A DNA stretch of 64,000 nucleotides from Vreelandella maris (GCF_013371085.1 NZ_JABWCV010000001.1:222224-286223), one strand, 5' to 3'; shown: positions 18,051 to 27,518, numbered from the stretch's first letter. A program made the numbers and translations. Notes: a model not told the origin generated them from the sequence alone.

Positions 18051-19337
18051 ATGACCTACTTTATTGATCGAAGGCCTAACGCTAAACATAAAAGCGCGGT
18101 GAACCGTCAGCGCTTTTTAGAGCGCTATCGCAAGCATATCAAGCGTTCGGTTGAAGAGGCCGTTAATCGCCGCTCCATTACTGATATGGAGCGCGGTGAA
18201 AAAATATCTATTCCGGCGAAGGATATCTCTGAGCCAGTGTTTCAGCATGGCCCGGGCGGGGCACGCAATATCGTCTCGCCAGGCAACAAGGAGTTTGTAG
18301 CGGGCGACAAAATACGACGGCCTAGCGGGCAGGGCGGTGGCAGTGGTGCGGGAGAAGGCGGCGCCTCTAATCAGGGGGAAGGGGTGGATGAGTTCGCCTT
18401 CACCCTCAGCCGCGAGGAGTTTCTGGAATTTGTGTTTGACGGGCTTGAGTTACCCCACTTGCAGCGCAAACCATTGAAGTCGCTGGAAGAGGTCAAAATG
18501 GTGCGGGCGGGATTGTCTAAAGATGGCGTGCCTTCCCGGATCAGCATTACCCGTTCGATGCGCGAAGCCTACGCTCGGCGCATTGCCATGCGCGCGCCGA
18601 TTAAACGGGCGCTTAAGGAAGCTCATGAGGCCCTGGAAGCCGAAGAGCGTAAAGACCCGGTATTGCGTAATCCGGCCCGTATTGCCGAGCTGAAAACTGA
18701 AATTGAACGCCTGGAAAAACGTATTGCTGGCGTGCCGTTCATTGATACCTATGACCTGCGCTACCACCAGTTAAGCGCCCAGCCGCAGCCTTCTAATCAA
18801 GCGGTCATGTTTTGTGTCATGGACGTTTCGGGGTCGATGACCCAGAACCATAAAGATATCGCTAAGCGCTTTTTCTTACTGTTGTACCTGTTTTTGGAGA
18901 AACACTACGAAAAAGTCGAACTGGTGTTTGTGCGCCACCACACCGCTGCTCGGGAAGTTAGCGAGGAGGAGTTTTTTTACTCACGCGAAACCGGCGGTAC
19001 GATTGTTTCTAGTGCGCTGAATCTAGTCAATAAGATCATTGAAAAGCGTTATCCAGTGGGGCAGTGGAATTTATATGTGGCCCAAGCCTCCGATGGCGAT
19101 AATTGGGATGACGACTCGAATATTTGCCGCGACTTGCTGATCAAACAGCTAATGCCACAGTTGCAATACTACGCTTACGTTGAGATTACGCCTCACGACC
19201 ATCAATCGCTGTGGCATGAGTATGCAAGTGTGGTCAAAGAATTTCCCGAACGCTTTGCCATGCGGCAAATTATAGAGGCGGGCGATATTTATCCGGTCTT
19301 TCGCGAGCTGTTCAAGCGTCGCTTAAGTCAGTCCTAG
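18051..19337 (+). CDS. yeaH: YeaH/YhbH family protein (DUF444)
   Basis: The 428-residue protein belongs to DUF444: a basic N-terminus ([28 protein letters not shown]), a Gly-rich low-complexity linker (about 85-108) and a C-terminal von Willebrand A-like domain with a MIDAS-type DVSGSMT near residue 260. It is the standard partner of PrkA; the pair is thought to act together under starvation, with YeaH as adaptor (inference). AGGAGG lies just before the ATG. The TAG stop overlaps the first base of a tandem octamer repeat. Confidence 0.94.
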   Translation: MTYFIDRRPNAKHKSAVNRQRFLERYRKHIKRSVEEAVNRRSITDMERGEKISIPAKDISEPVFQHGPGGARNIVSPGNKEFVAGDKIRRPSGQGGGSGAGEGGASNQGEGVDEFAFTLSREEFLEFVFDGLELPHLQRKPLKSLEEVKMVRAGLSKDGVPSRISITRSMREAYARRIAMRAPIKRALKEAHEALEAEERKDPVLRNPARIAELKTEIERLEKRIAGVPFIDTYDLRYHQLSAQPQPSNQAVMFCVMDVSGSMTQNHKDIAKRFFLLLYLFLEKHYEKVELVFVRHHTAAREVSEEEFFYSRETGGTIVSSALNLVNKIIEKRYPVGQWNLYVAQASDGDNWDDDSNICRDLLIKQLMPQLQYYAYVEITPHDHQSLWHEYASVVKEFPERFAMRQIIEAGDIYPVFRELFKRRLSQS

Positions 19338-19388
19338 TGACCGTGTGACCGTGTGACCGTGTGACCGTGTATAGAGGCTAGTGACCGT
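19337..19388. repeat. Octanucleotide tandem repeat (GTGACCGT)n between yeaH and spoVR
   Basis: Four perfect head-to-tail copies of GTGACCGT occupy 19337-19368, and a fifth lies at 19381-19388 after a 12-bp spacer. The array begins at the last base of the yeaH stop codon and ends 18 bp before the spoVR start. Confidence 0.9.
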
Positions 19389-19406
19389 GTAATAGAGGAG
19401 TGGGCT

Positions 19407-20978
19407 ATGAGTGCGACCCGCAAGCGCAAGCCGATTGCCACCGGCTCCGATTGGAACTTCAACCTGCTGGAGCGCTTCGATGCGGAGCTGGCAAGGCTCG
19501 CTGATGAGTATCGTCTGGATACTTATCCCAATCAGATAGAAGTGATCACCACGGAGCAAATGATGGATGCCTACGCCAGCGTGGGCATGCCGGTGGGCTA
19601 CCACCACTGGTCATTCGGAAAGCAGTTTCTAGCCGTTGAAGGGGCTTACAAGCGTGGCCAGATGGGTCTGGCTTATGAGCTGGTCATTAACTCTGACCCT
19701 TGTATTGCCTACTTGATGGAGGAGAACACGCTGATGATGCAGGTGTTGGTGATGGCCCACGCCTGCTACGGTCATAACTCCTTTTTTAAAGGTAACTACC
19801 TGTTCCGTACTTGGACGGATGCCTCTTCTATTGTCGATTACTTGGTGTTTGCACGTAAGTATATCGCCCAGTGCGAAGAGCGCCACGGCGTGCAGGCTGT
19901 CGAGCAGCTGCTGGATGCTTGTCATGCACTGCAAAACTACGGTGTTGACCGCTACAAGCGCCCCTCACCGATTTCTGCAGAAGAGGAGGCGAAGCGTCAG
20001 GATGAGCGGGAAGCCTATCTACAAACCCAGGTTAATATGCTCTGGCGAACCATTCCCGAACCGCTCACTGGGGAGTCTTCGCTGCCGGGAAGTTTGCACA
20101 ATGCCAATGACGATGACCCGTTAGGCTTACATAGCGGCGGGCTTTATCCTTCAGAGCCGCAGGAAAATCTGCTCTATTTTATTGAGAAAAACGCCCCGTT
20201 GCTGGCGCCTTGGCAGCGTGAGATTGTGCGAATTGTGCGCAAGCTGGCGCAGTATTTTTATCCCCAGCGGCAAACGCAGGTGATGAATGAGGGCTGGGCG
20301 TGCTTCTGGCACTACACGTTAATGAATCGACTCTACGACGACGGCAATGTCGATGAAGGGCTGATGCTGGAGTTTTTGCAGTCTCACGCCGCTGTAATTA
20401 ATCAGCCAGCCTTTGATAGCCCTCACTTTAGTGGGATTAACCCTTATGCGCTTGGTTTCGCGATTTTTATGGATATTAAGCGCATCTGCGAAAACCCTAC
20501 CGACGAGGATCGTGAGTGGTTTCCAGATGTGGCGGGCACACCGTGGCGGGAAACGGTGGAGTTTGCGATGCGCAACTTTAAGGACGAGTCGTTTATTCAG
20601 CAGTTTCTGTCGCCGAAGGTGATGCGCGACCATAAGCTGTTTTTAGTGGTGGATGATGATCAGTTAGAGGCCCTTGAAGTAGCGGCGATACATAACGAAC
20701 AGGGCTATCGTCAGGTTCGTGAAGCGCTCGCGACGCAGTATGCGCTCTCTGTTCGCGAGCCCAATATTCAAGTGGTCGAGGCAGCGATTCGTGGGGACCG
20801 CTCATTGACGCTTCATCATGTACAGGATAATCGCCGCCCGCTGGGGCGCAGCGTCTATCCTGTTATTCGCCATCTACAGCAGCTATGGGGTTTTCCGGTT
20901 CATCTGGTCTCAATGGAAGAGGGGCAAGTGACGCGGCGTTTTCACTGGCCGGTTGAAGATGACAACCATGCTTCTTAA
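19407..20978 (+). CDS. ycgB: SpoVR family protein (YcgB)
   Basis: The 523-residue protein matches SpoVR/YcgB over its full length, with conserved HWSFGKQF, HACYGHNSFFKGN, and PQRQTQVMNEGWACFWHY segments. Several conserved His/Glu residues in these segments suggest a metal site, but the biochemical activity is unknown. In non-sporulating proteobacteria it is linked with PrkA and YeaH, as here, in a stationary-phase or starvation module. The ribosome-binding site GAGGAG lies directly after the octamer array, so array length changes its distance from yeaH. Confidence 0.94.
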   Translation: MSATRKRKPIATGSDWNFNLLERFDAELARLADEYRLDTYPNQIEVITTEQMMDAYASVGMPVGYHHWSFGKQFLAVEGAYKRGQMGLAYELVINSDPCIAYLMEENTLMMQVLVMAHACYGHNSFFKGNYLFRTWTDASSIVDYLVFARKYIAQCEERHGVQAVEQLLDACHALQNYGVDRYKRPSPISAEEEAKRQDEREAYLQTQVNMLWRTIPEPLTGESSLPGSLHNANDDDPLGLHSGGLYPSEPQENLLYFIEKNAPLLAPWQREIVRIVRKLAQYFYPQRQTQVMNEGWACFWHYTLMNRLYDDGNVDEGLMLEFLQSHAAVINQPAFDSPHFSGINPYALGFAIFMDIKRICENPTDEDREWFPDVAGTPWRETVEFAMRNFKDESFIQQFLSPKVMRDHKLFLVVDDDQLEALEVAAIHNEQGYRQVREALATQYALSVREPNIQVVEAAIRGDRSLTLHHVQDNRRPLGRSVYPVIRHLQQLWGFPVHLVSMEEGQVTRRFHWPVEDDNHAS

Positions 20979-21025
20979 ACGCTTTTCTGCGTAAGCCAGC
21001 TTTTTAAAGTAGCCTTTAAAAAACG

Positions 21026-21052
21026 ACTACCCCGCGCAAAGCGCGGGGTAGT
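21026..21052. terminator. Bidirectional terminator between spoVR and HiPIP genes
   Basis: ACTACCCCGCGC-AAA-GCGCGGGGTAGT is a perfect 12-bp stem with a three-base loop in the convergent gap. Confidence 0.85.
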
Positions 21053-21089
21053 TATTAGTACAGCAGTATCCGCGTTAAACGGCAGCTGT

Positions 21090-21404
21090 TTAGGCTTGTG
21101 CAGTCCAAGACTGACACCAGCCCGCAGGCTCAACACTGTTCTCAGGAAACAGCTGGCAACCTTGTGTCTCTGCATTGAAGAACATGCAGTTATCGCAGCG
21201 CTCGCCCTCTTCATAAGCAGGGTGGTCGCTTGCTTCACTGGCGTCTTCGACGTAGTTAAGCGCTTGGGCGTTGCTTGAGGAAGGATCAAGACGCGGCAGC
21301 TCTTGAGCGAAAGCAGTCTTGGAAAGAATGCCTGCACCCAGCGGAAGGGCAGCGAGCCCTAACATGCTGTTGCGCATGAAGTCACGACGGCTCTTATTAG
21401 CCAT
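21090..21404 (-). CDS. High-potential iron-sulfur protein (HiPIP)
   Basis: The 104-residue precursor has a twin-arginine signal (KSRRDFMRNS, with a hydrophobic stretch to about residue 33), as expected for a cofactor-loaded periplasmic protein. Four cysteines with HiPIP spacing bind one [4Fe-4S] cluster: C70, C73, C83 and C97, the last in the GWCQSW motif. HiPIPs carry single electrons at high potential to terminal oxidases or other acceptors. It is monocistronic with a good ribosome-binding site (AAGGAGA). Confidence 0.95.
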   Translation of the reverse strand: MANKSRRDFMRNSMLGLAALPLGAGILSKTAFAQELPRLDPSSSNAQALNYVEDASEASDHPAYEEGERCDNCMFFNAETQGCQLFPENSVEPAGWCQSWTAQA

Positions 21405-21670
21405 GATTTCTCCTTATCGTCACGGTCTGACGTTTGGTCACGGTTGTCGGGTGGTGATCCACCTCTATTAGTGCTCCGAATAAACTTATAAGTCGGGGTT
21501 CTCTCTTACATGCTAGCGGATGTGCAAAGCTTGTGCGAATGCCGTGAGATGTACAGCGACAATTGGTCACGCTATTGCTGGGTGCTGCGTTCGCTTCCTA
21601 GTCGCTGCTATACTCTGCGCAGCTTAAAGACGACTTTTTGTTGCCATTATTTTCTCTTGAGGGGCACGCC

Positions 21671-21946
21671 ATGCAAAACGCAGTCATTTTAATCAATACC
21701 GATAAAGGCCAAGTGAAAGCCGTGGCCGAGCGCTTAGCTGATGTAGAAGGCATTAGTGAAGTTTATTCTACCTGTGGCCGCTACGACTTGGTGGCGATTG
21801 CCCGTACTCGCGATTTTGAAAGCTTGGCTGAGCTGGTAACGGAGCGCTTAAATGCCGTAGAAGGTATCAGCGATACAGAAACCCTGAATGCCATGCAGGT
21901 GCACTCCCGCCACGATCTTGAAACGATGTTTTCACTAGGCTGGTAA
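21671..21946 (+). CDS. Stand-alone Lrp/AsnC effector-binding (RAM) domain protein
   Basis: At 91 residues the protein is only the alpha-beta RAM domain of Lrp/AsnC regulators; the DNA-binding HTH is absent. Typical RAM features are the INTDKGQVKAVAERLADVEGISEVY start and the GRYDLVAIARTRD strand. Such proteins may bind amino acids or form mixed oligomers with full Lrp proteins (inference). ATG 21671 preceded by TTGAGGGG is preferred over a longer in-frame start at 21638. It is monocistronic. Confidence 0.9.
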   Translation: MQNAVILINTDKGQVKAVAERLADVEGISEVYSTCGRYDLVAIARTRDFESLAELVTERLNAVEGISDTETLNAMQVHSRHDLETMFSLGW

Positions 21947-22032
21947 TTGGGGCCGCGTTTATCGCCACGATGGTAGTAGCTTTAAGCGAGATAAAACGAT
22001 AGGCGCTCGTCAGCGCTAACCAGGGAGTAAGA

Positions 22033-22896
22033 GTGTTGGGAACATCGCTTTCGAGCTGGCGTCGGCAGGGGCGACGCTTGGGTATTGCCGTGCTGTTTGT
22101 TGCTGTTGGTACGGGGCTGTGGGAATTTCAAGAGCGCCAGCATAAAGATGCTTATACGTGGATGGGAGTGCCTACCTGGGAGGAGTTTCGTCCTACTACG
22201 ATTCACCGTGTATTGCGCAACGACGGCTATTTAGTTGGCTGGTCTGATGTGCGGGTTAATCCGCTATGGGTAAGCTATCAGGTTGAAGCGATAGACGATT
22301 CAAGCATTGGTTCCCGGCCAAATTTTCAAGCTGATTGGCGCACACTGTGGCCGGTAGGCACGGATAGCTACGCAGGCAGCGGTTACGATCGAGGCCATCT
22401 GGCGCCCAATTACGCAATTGCTGCCGTGCACGGGCGCAGCGCTCAAGTCGATACTTTTTTAATGAGTAATATGACCCCGCAACGCCCCCAGCTCAATCGG
22501 CAGCTGTGGCAGCGTTTAGAAGAAGTCGTTATGGATCACTTTGCGCCGCGCTTTGATCGTTTGCAGGTGATTACTGGGCCGGTATTTCCTGAACGCTTTA
22601 TGGATAACGTGTTTAATCGGGTAGGCCTGGTTGAAGTGCCCGAAGCGTTTTATAAGATCATAGTCGCCCCGCACAATGAAGCGCCATTAGCGTTGGCGTT
22701 TATTATGCCGCAAGACGTACGTGGCAATGAGCCGCTGGATGATTACTTGGTAACCATTGACGATATAGAAGCACGCACTGGGCTTAACTTCTTCCCAGAG
22801 TTAACGACCGAAGTAGAGTCAGTGCTGGAGGGAGAGTTACGTATACAGGGATGGGCACTTGAAGAAGTGGCACGACGCCCAGGGCGTTTTCAGTAA
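22033..22896 (+). CDS. DNA/RNA non-specific endonuclease (NUC1 family)
   Basis: The 287-residue protein has an N-terminal membrane anchor or signal (about 14-32, after a basic SWRRQGRRLG) and a beta-beta-alpha-metal nuclease domain with the catalytic DRGH motif (SGYDRGHLAPNYAIA near residue 118) and the downstream MSNMTPQRPQLNR motif holding the Mg-ligand Asn. It should degrade nucleic acids outside the cytoplasm, possibly for nutrient scavenging. The start is GTG at 22033 with AGGGAG upstream. No immunity gene is apparent next to it. Confidence 0.92.
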   Translation: MLGTSLSSWRRQGRRLGIAVLFVAVGTGLWEFQERQHKDAYTWMGVPTWEEFRPTTIHRVLRNDGYLVGWSDVRVNPLWVSYQVEAIDDSSIGSRPNFQADWRTLWPVGTDSYAGSGYDRGHLAPNYAIAAVHGRSAQVDTFLMSNMTPQRPQLNRQLWQRLEEVVMDHFAPRFDRLQVITGPVFPERFMDNVFNRVGLVEVPEAFYKIIVAPHNEAPLALAFIMPQDVRGNEPLDDYLVTIDDIEARTGLNFFPELTTEVESVLEGELRIQGWALEEVARRPGRFQ

Positions 22897-23020
22897 AGAG
22901 GAGGTGCTTTGAGAAAGGTACAGTGCTTGAGAAAGGTACGGTGCTTTAAGAAAAGCGAGTAAAACGGAGAGGATTAAAAGAGGAAAACAAATAATGATGC
23001 GGACTGGCCCATGTAACTCA

Positions 23021-23107
23021 TGGTGCCCAGGAGAGGACTTGAACCTCCACGTCCATACGGACACTAGCACCTGAAGCTAGCGCGTCTACCAATTCCGCCA
23101 CCTGGGC
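23021..23107 (-). tRNA. tRNA-Leu(CAG), copy 1
   Basis: The 87-nt minus-strand gene includes an encoded 3' CCA. It has a long class-II variable arm (GTCC-GTAT-GGAC), a TTCAAGTCC T-loop and the anticodon loop TTCAGGT, giving anticodon CAG (complement at 23071-23073). The acceptor stem is GCCCAGG/CCTGGGC. Confidence 0.97.
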
Positions 23108-23151
23108 GCATCATCTAACGCTTAAATTATCTACTATCGTTTGTGCTCATA

Positions 23152-23238
23152 TGGTGCCCAGGAGAGGACTTGAACCTCCACGTCCATACAGACACTAGCA
23201 CCTGAAGCTAGCGCGTCTACCAATTCCGCCACCTGGGC
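23152..23238 (-). tRNA. tRNA-Leu(CAG), copy 2
   Basis: Same structure as copy 1, with encoded CCA and anticodon CAG (complement at 23202-23204). It differs by one base in the variable arm, which makes one G-C pair a G-U pair. Confidence 0.97.
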
Positions 23239-23333
23239 GAACACAAACTTGTTGCTACTTACGTTGACTGGCTTATTGCCTTTACTTGCTTAGCACTGAA
23301 CTGCGTATACAAAAAGATAGTATAAAAGCAGTT

Positions 23334-23420
23334 TGGTGCCCAGAAGAGGACTTGAACCTCCACGTCCATACGGACACTAGCACCTGAAGCTAGCGCGTCT
23401 ACCAATTCCGCCATCTGGGC
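23334..23420 (-). tRNA. tRNA-Leu(CAG), copy 3
   Basis: Same fold and anticodon (complement at 23384-23386) with encoded CCA. The last acceptor pair is A-U instead of G-C: GCCCAGA pairs with TCTGGGC, a compensated double change. This is the promoter-proximal copy of the cluster. Confidence 0.97.
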
Positions 23421-23669
23421 AAGTGGCGCGTATAATACCGGGGTGATGGTTAAATGCAAGACCCCTTATGCGCTTTTTATAAAGCTAATTGTATAAACAA
23501 CGTCTAAGACGGTTGGGTGATTGAACGTGCAGCGCTATACTGCGCCTATGACTAAACAAAATCCTATTCATTTCAGCTTTTCAAACACTGAAATATCCCG
23601 CCCGCAACGCACTGCGTATGCGCTTTTTTTATGCCTCTCGCAAATGACGCCATTAAGGATGTTGCTCGT

Positions 23670-26087
23670 ATGAAGTATTGGACGTTAAGTGATGATCCGC
23701 ACGCCGAGCGCGAGGCGCATAAATATGGTAATCCAGCGCCGAGCCGGGAGTATTTGCTTGCTGCCTTAGAAACGTATGGCAAGCCGATTACCCATGAAAA
23801 TATGAGCCGCCTGCTGGGTCTGGAAGACGAAGAGCTGATCGAAGCTGTCCGTCGCCGTTTGGCGGCGATGGAGCGCGATGGGCAAGTGCTGCGTGATCGT
23901 CGGGGCGCCTATGCGTTAATCGACAAGCTCGATCTGATCAAAGGCAAAGTGCTGGGGCACCGCGATGGATTTGGCTTCCTCTTGCGGGATGATGGCAAAA
24001 AGCCGGACTTGGTATTGCCGCCGCGCCAAATGCGACGTGTTTTTCACGGCGACCATGTGTTGGCACGCGTTAGCGGTCGTGATCGCCGTGGCCGTGATGA
24101 GGCGACGATTGCCGAAGTGATTGCACGTAACACCCAAACCATCGTTGGTGTTTACCGTAGCAATACCCCTGAGTTTGGCATTCTAATACCGGAAAATCCG
24201 CGCATTACTCAGGAAGTGATTATTCCGCATAGCGCCTGTGGTGGCGCTAAAGATGGCCAGGTGATCTCGGCCAAGATCGTTCAGCAGCCAGCCACCCGTG
24301 TACAGCCGGTAGGTGAGGTGATTGAAGTGCTGGGTGAGCGTATGGATCCCGGCATGGAAATTGATATTGCGATTCGCAGTTACGATATTCCTGCAGAGTT
24401 TCCGCCTGAAGTGCTCGACCAAATTTCTGGCATTTCAGCTGAAGTGCTGGAAGAAGACAAGCAGCACCGCGTTGACCTGCGTGATATACCGCTGGTTACC
24501 ATCGACGATGAGTCTGCCAAAGACTTCGATGATGCGGTGTGCGCGTGGAAAACCAAATCCGGCAGTTGGAAACTGCTCGTCGCGATCGCGGACGTTTCCC
24601 ACTATGTGCGTCCCGGCACGCCGTTGGATAATGAAGGCCGCACGCGGGGTAACTCGGTCTATTTCCCTGGTCAAGTGGTTCCCATGCTGCCGGAGCTATT
24701 GTCCAACGGGCTCTGTTCGCTGAACCCCCACGTGGATCGTCTGGTGCTGGTGTGCGAGATGAATATTTCGCAAACTGGTGCGATTAGCCGCTACCGTTTC
24801 TACGAAGCCGTCATGAACTCTCACGCTCGCCTTACCTATAACAAGGTGGCGGCAATTCTTGATGAGAAGAGCGAAGAGGGCGAGGCGCTACGTACAGAGC
24901 ACAGCGAGCTAGTGAAGCCGCTGAAAAATCTGGAAGAGCTTTACTACTTGTTGCGTGAAGCGCGCGCTGAACGTGGTGCGATCGATTTTGACACCACTGA
25001 AACGGCGATCATCTTTAATGATGAGCGTAAAATCGAGAAAATCGTTCCGCGTAGCCGAAACAACGCGCACAAATTAATTGAAGAGTGCATGTTGGCAGCC
25101 AACGTGGCGACTGCACGCTTCCTGGATAAGCATGACCTGCCAGCGCTTTATCGTATTCACGAACGGCCGACACCTGAGCGGCTTGATAAACTGCGCCTGT
25201 TCCTGAACGAGTTAGGCCTTGCAGTCGGCGGCGGCGACATGCCCACTCCGCAAGACTATCAGGCACTTCGTGAATCGATTGCCGACCGCCCTGACTTCGA
25301 TATCATTCAGACGGTCATGCTGCGCTCAATGAATCAGGCGGTCTATTCTCCGCAAAACGAAGGTCACTTTGGGTTGGCCTACCAGGCCTACGCCCACTTT
25401 ACCTCGCCGATCCGCCGCTATCCTGATCTGCTGGTTCACCGCGCTATTCGTTCGGTGATCCGCGGGCCGCGCCAGACCAATACTGTGCTGCGCGTTGAAG
25501 GATCTCCGGTTGAGCCGCCGAGTAAGTGGTGCCCGTACACTTTCGAGCAGATGCTTGAGCTGGGTGAACACTGCTCGATGACTGAGCGTCGCGCCGATGA
25601 AGCCACCCGTGATGTCGAGAGCTGGCTGAAATGCGAGTTCATGTCCGACAAACTGGGCGAAATGTTCGAAGGAACTATTGCTTCCGTCACTCAGTTCGGT
25701 CTGTTTGTGCGTTTGGATGAGTTCTTTGTGGAAGGCTTGGTTCACGTGACGTCGCTGCCTTCGGATTACTACCACTACGAAGCTGAGAAGCACCGCCTCA
25801 AAGGTGAGCGTACGGGTACGACCTACCGTTTGGGCGATGGTCTTACCGTTCAAGTGGCGCGGGTCGATATGGATGACCGCAAGATCGACTTCGGCCTGGG
25901 GGATGAAAAACCCCGCCCACGCCGCCAGCCGCGTAAGAAGCGCGGTGGGGAAGGGGGCGCTGGTGCCAAAACAGGTGGCGCTAAAGCCTCTGGTGACAAA
26001 CCGTCCAGTAGCGATAAGCCCGCTACGCGTCGCGGCCCACGCCGCACACGAAACGGCCCACGCAAACCATCACCGAATAAGGGCTGA
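23670..26087 (+). CDS. rnr: Ribonuclease R
   Basis: The protein of about 805 residues has RNase R architecture: N-terminal winged-helix (about 25-90), two cold-shock OB domains (to about 240), the RNB catalytic domain with the Asp cluster in DDESAKDFDDAV, a C-terminal S1 domain (about 660-745) and a Lys/Arg-rich tail. It degrades structured RNA 3' to 5', including rRNA fragments and mRNA in cold or stress. ATG 23670, with AAGGA at 23655-23659, fits the family better than the longer start at 23631, which has no ribosome-binding site. rlmB follows after 2 bp, the conserved rnr-rlmB operon. Confidence 0.96.
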   Translation: MKYWTLSDDPHAEREAHKYGNPAPSREYLLAALETYGKPITHENMSRLLGLEDEELIEAVRRRLAAMERDGQVLRDRRGAYALIDKLDLIKGKVLGHRDGFGFLLRDDGKKPDLVLPPRQMRRVFHGDHVLARVSGRDRRGRDEATIAEVIARNTQTIVGVYRSNTPEFGILIPENPRITQEVIIPHSACGGAKDGQVISAKIVQQPATRVQPVGEVIEVLGERMDPGMEIDIAIRSYDIPAEFPPEVLDQISGISAEVLEEDKQHRVDLRDIPLVTIDDESAKDFDDAVCAWKTKSGSWKLLVAIADVSHYVRPGTPLDNEGRTRGNSVYFPGQVVPMLPELLSNGLCSLNPHVDRLVLVCEMNISQTGAISRYRFYEAVMNSHARLTYNKVAAILDEKSEEGEALRTEHSELVKPLKNLEELYYLLREARAERGAIDFDTTETAIIFNDERKIEKIVPRSRNNAHKLIEECMLAANVATARFLDKHDLPALYRIHERPTPERLDKLRLFLNELGLAVGGGDMPTPQDYQALRESIADRPDFDIIQTVMLRSMNQAVYSPQNEGHFGLAYQAYAHFTSPIRRYPDLLVHRAIRSVIRGPRQTNTVLRVEGSPVEPPSKWCPYTFEQMLELGEHCSMTERRADEATRDVESWLKCEFMSDKLGEMFEGTIASVTQFGLFVRLDEFFVEGLVHVTSLPSDYYHYEAEKHRLKGERTGTTYRLGDGLTVQVARVDMDDRKIDFGLGDEKPRPRRQPRKKRGGEGGAGAKTGGAKASGDKPSSSDKPATRRGPRRTRNGPRKPSPNKG

Positions 26088-26089
26088 GC

Positions 26090-26875
26090 ATGAAGTCAGC
26101 GTCTTCACGGCGGGGTCCCAAGACCCCTGATGGGCTAGATCAGGTATATGGGGTTCATGCACTGCAAAGCCTGCTAGACAGAGGTGAAGCGCCTCGAGAA
26201 CTGTGGGTGCAGCAGGGGGCGGGAAGCCGCTTGAAAGAGTTGGTCGCCCACGCTCAGTCGCATGGCGCTCGTGTCAAAGAGCAGCCGCGCGATTTGCTTG
26301 ACCAGCTAACCCAGGGAGCTGCCCACCAAGGGGTAGTCGCGTTTTGTCCGCCGCTAACTCCCGAGGGCGAGGAGTCGCTCTGGCTTAAGCTGCGTGCTTG
26401 GCCTTCGAATACCCCGCCGCTGTTGCTGATTTTGGATGGAGTGACGGATGTGCATAACTTCGGTGCCTGTCTGCGCAGCGCGGATGCCGCCGGAGCGCAT
26501 GGGGTGATCGTGGCGAAAGACAAGGCTGCACCGCTCAATGCCACCGTGCGTAAAGTCGCCTGTGGCGCCGCCGAGGTAGTGCCGGTTTATCAAGTAACGA
26601 ATTTGGCGCGTACGCTTGCCAAGCTAAAAGATGCCGGTGTCTGGATAACCGGCACGGCAGGTGAGGCTGAGGCCAGTGTCTTTGATATTGACATGACTGG
26701 CCCTACTGCCCTGGTGATGGGTGCAGAAGGTAAAGGCATGCGGCGGTTAACTCGCGAGGCGTGCGATAACCTTGCCAAGTTGCCGATGGCTGGGGAGGTT
26801 TCTAGCCTCAATGTGTCAGTGGCTACCGGTATCTGCTTGTTTGAAGCTGTTCGCCAGCGCCAGCTTGCAAGTTAA
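26090..26875 (+). CDS. rlmB: 23S rRNA (guanosine-2251-2'-O)-methyltransferase
   Basis: The 261-residue SPOUT methyltransferase has an N-terminal substrate-binding domain (GVHALQSLLDRG) and a knotted SpoU domain with the three signature motifs: HNFGACLRSADAAGAHGVI near 122, VMGAEGKGMRRL near 207 and PMAGEVSSLNVSVATGICLFEA near 230. It methylates the ribose of G2251 in the peptidyl-transferase P-loop. It is coupled to rnr with almost no gap, so the two are cotranscribed. Confidence 0.96.
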   Translation: MKSASSRRGPKTPDGLDQVYGVHALQSLLDRGEAPRELWVQQGAGSRLKELVAHAQSHGARVKEQPRDLLDQLTQGAAHQGVVAFCPPLTPEGEESLWLKLRAWPSNTPPLLLILDGVTDVHNFGACLRSADAAGAHGVIVAKDKAAPLNATVRKVACGAAEVVPVYQVTNLARTLAKLKDAGVWITGTAGEAEASVFDIDMTGPTALVMGAEGKGMRRLTREACDNLAKLPMAGEVSSLNVSVATGICLFEAVRQRQLAS

Positions 26876-26898
26876 CCGCCGTACTACTAAGATACACG

Positions 26899-26922
26899 CG
26901 CCCGTTTGTCTGCAAGCGGGCG
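26899..26922 (+). terminator. Stem-loop after rlmB
   Basis: CGCCCGTTTG-TCTG-CAAGCGGGCG forms a 10-bp stem with one G-U pair and a tetraloop, 24 bp after the rlmB stop. No U-tract follows, so termination would be weak. The rest of 26876-27110 is the rpsF leader; a ribosomal S6:S18 autoregulatory leader is possible there but I cannot confirm its fold. Confidence 0.5.
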
Positions 26923-27110
26923 TTAGCTGTGAGAATTAGTAATTGAAACTGTCTTTGAAAACAGTTGTTGAAATAAAAGTTCTGTTTGATGCCCCGGAAG
27001 CCGTTTAATGCGGTGGCGGAGCACTTCAGTTAACTCCTTGCTTCCTTGTCGTCGTTTATTGCCTTTAGCAGTAGCACACAACGGAAGCTGTCAAACCGCA
27101 AGGAGATCCC

Positions 27111-27485
27111 ATGCGTCATTACGAAATCGTGTTTATGGTCCACCCGGATCAAAGCGAGCAGGTGCCGGCGATGGTTGAGCGCTACACCAGCATCGTTACT
27201 GAAAACAGCGGCACTGTGCACCGTCTAGAAGATTGGGGCCGTCGTCACTTGGCTTACCCGATCAACAAGATCCACAAAGCCCACTACGTGCTGATGAATG
27301 TTGAATGTAACGGCGAAACTCTCGATGAAATCGAGAATATCTTCCGTTACAACGACGCCATTATCCGCAGCCTGGTTGTTCGCTGCAAAGAAGCTGTTAC
27401 TGAAGCTTCCCCGATGATGAAGCCGGCAGAAGAAAAACGTCCGCGTCGCGAAGAAAAACCGCGGGCTGAAGAAGAAACTGCCTGA
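27111..27485 (+). CDS. rpsF: 30S ribosomal protein S6
   Basis: The 124-residue protein starts [25 protein letters not shown] and contains the S6 core [21 protein letters not shown]; the C-terminal tail from about residue 100 is rich in Glu and Arg/Lys as in other gammaproteobacteria, where RimK adds glutamates. It binds S18 and the 16S central domain. AAGGAG precedes the ATG. It heads the rpsF-rpsR-membrane protein-rplI cluster; priB is absent between rpsF and rpsR. Confidence 0.98.
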   Translation: MRHYEIVFMVHPDQSEQVPAMVERYTSIVTENSGTVHRLEDWGRRHLAYPINKIHKAHYVLMNVECNGETLDEIENIFRYNDAIIRSLVVRCKEAVTEASPMMKPAEEKRPRREEKPRAEEETA

Positions 27486-27518
27486 TTTTATTCACTGCAC
27501 GTTTTAAGGAGCTAGTCC

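Noticed and set aside
22033..22896. Toxin or anti-phage nuclease
   Set aside because: Membrane-anchored or secreted NUC1-type nuclease without an immunity gene or defence neighbours; a nutritional or general extracytoplasmic role is more likely.
23021..23420. Repeated ~87-bp units with 44-95-bp spacers suggesting a CRISPR-like array
   Set aside because: Each unit folds as a complete tRNA-Leu with encoded CCA; spacers are ordinary intergenic DNA.
26923..27110. S6:S18 autoregulatory RNA leader upstream of rpsF
   Set aside because: The location is right and CCG-containing segments exist, but I could not draw a convincing conserved fold, so it is not listed as a feature.
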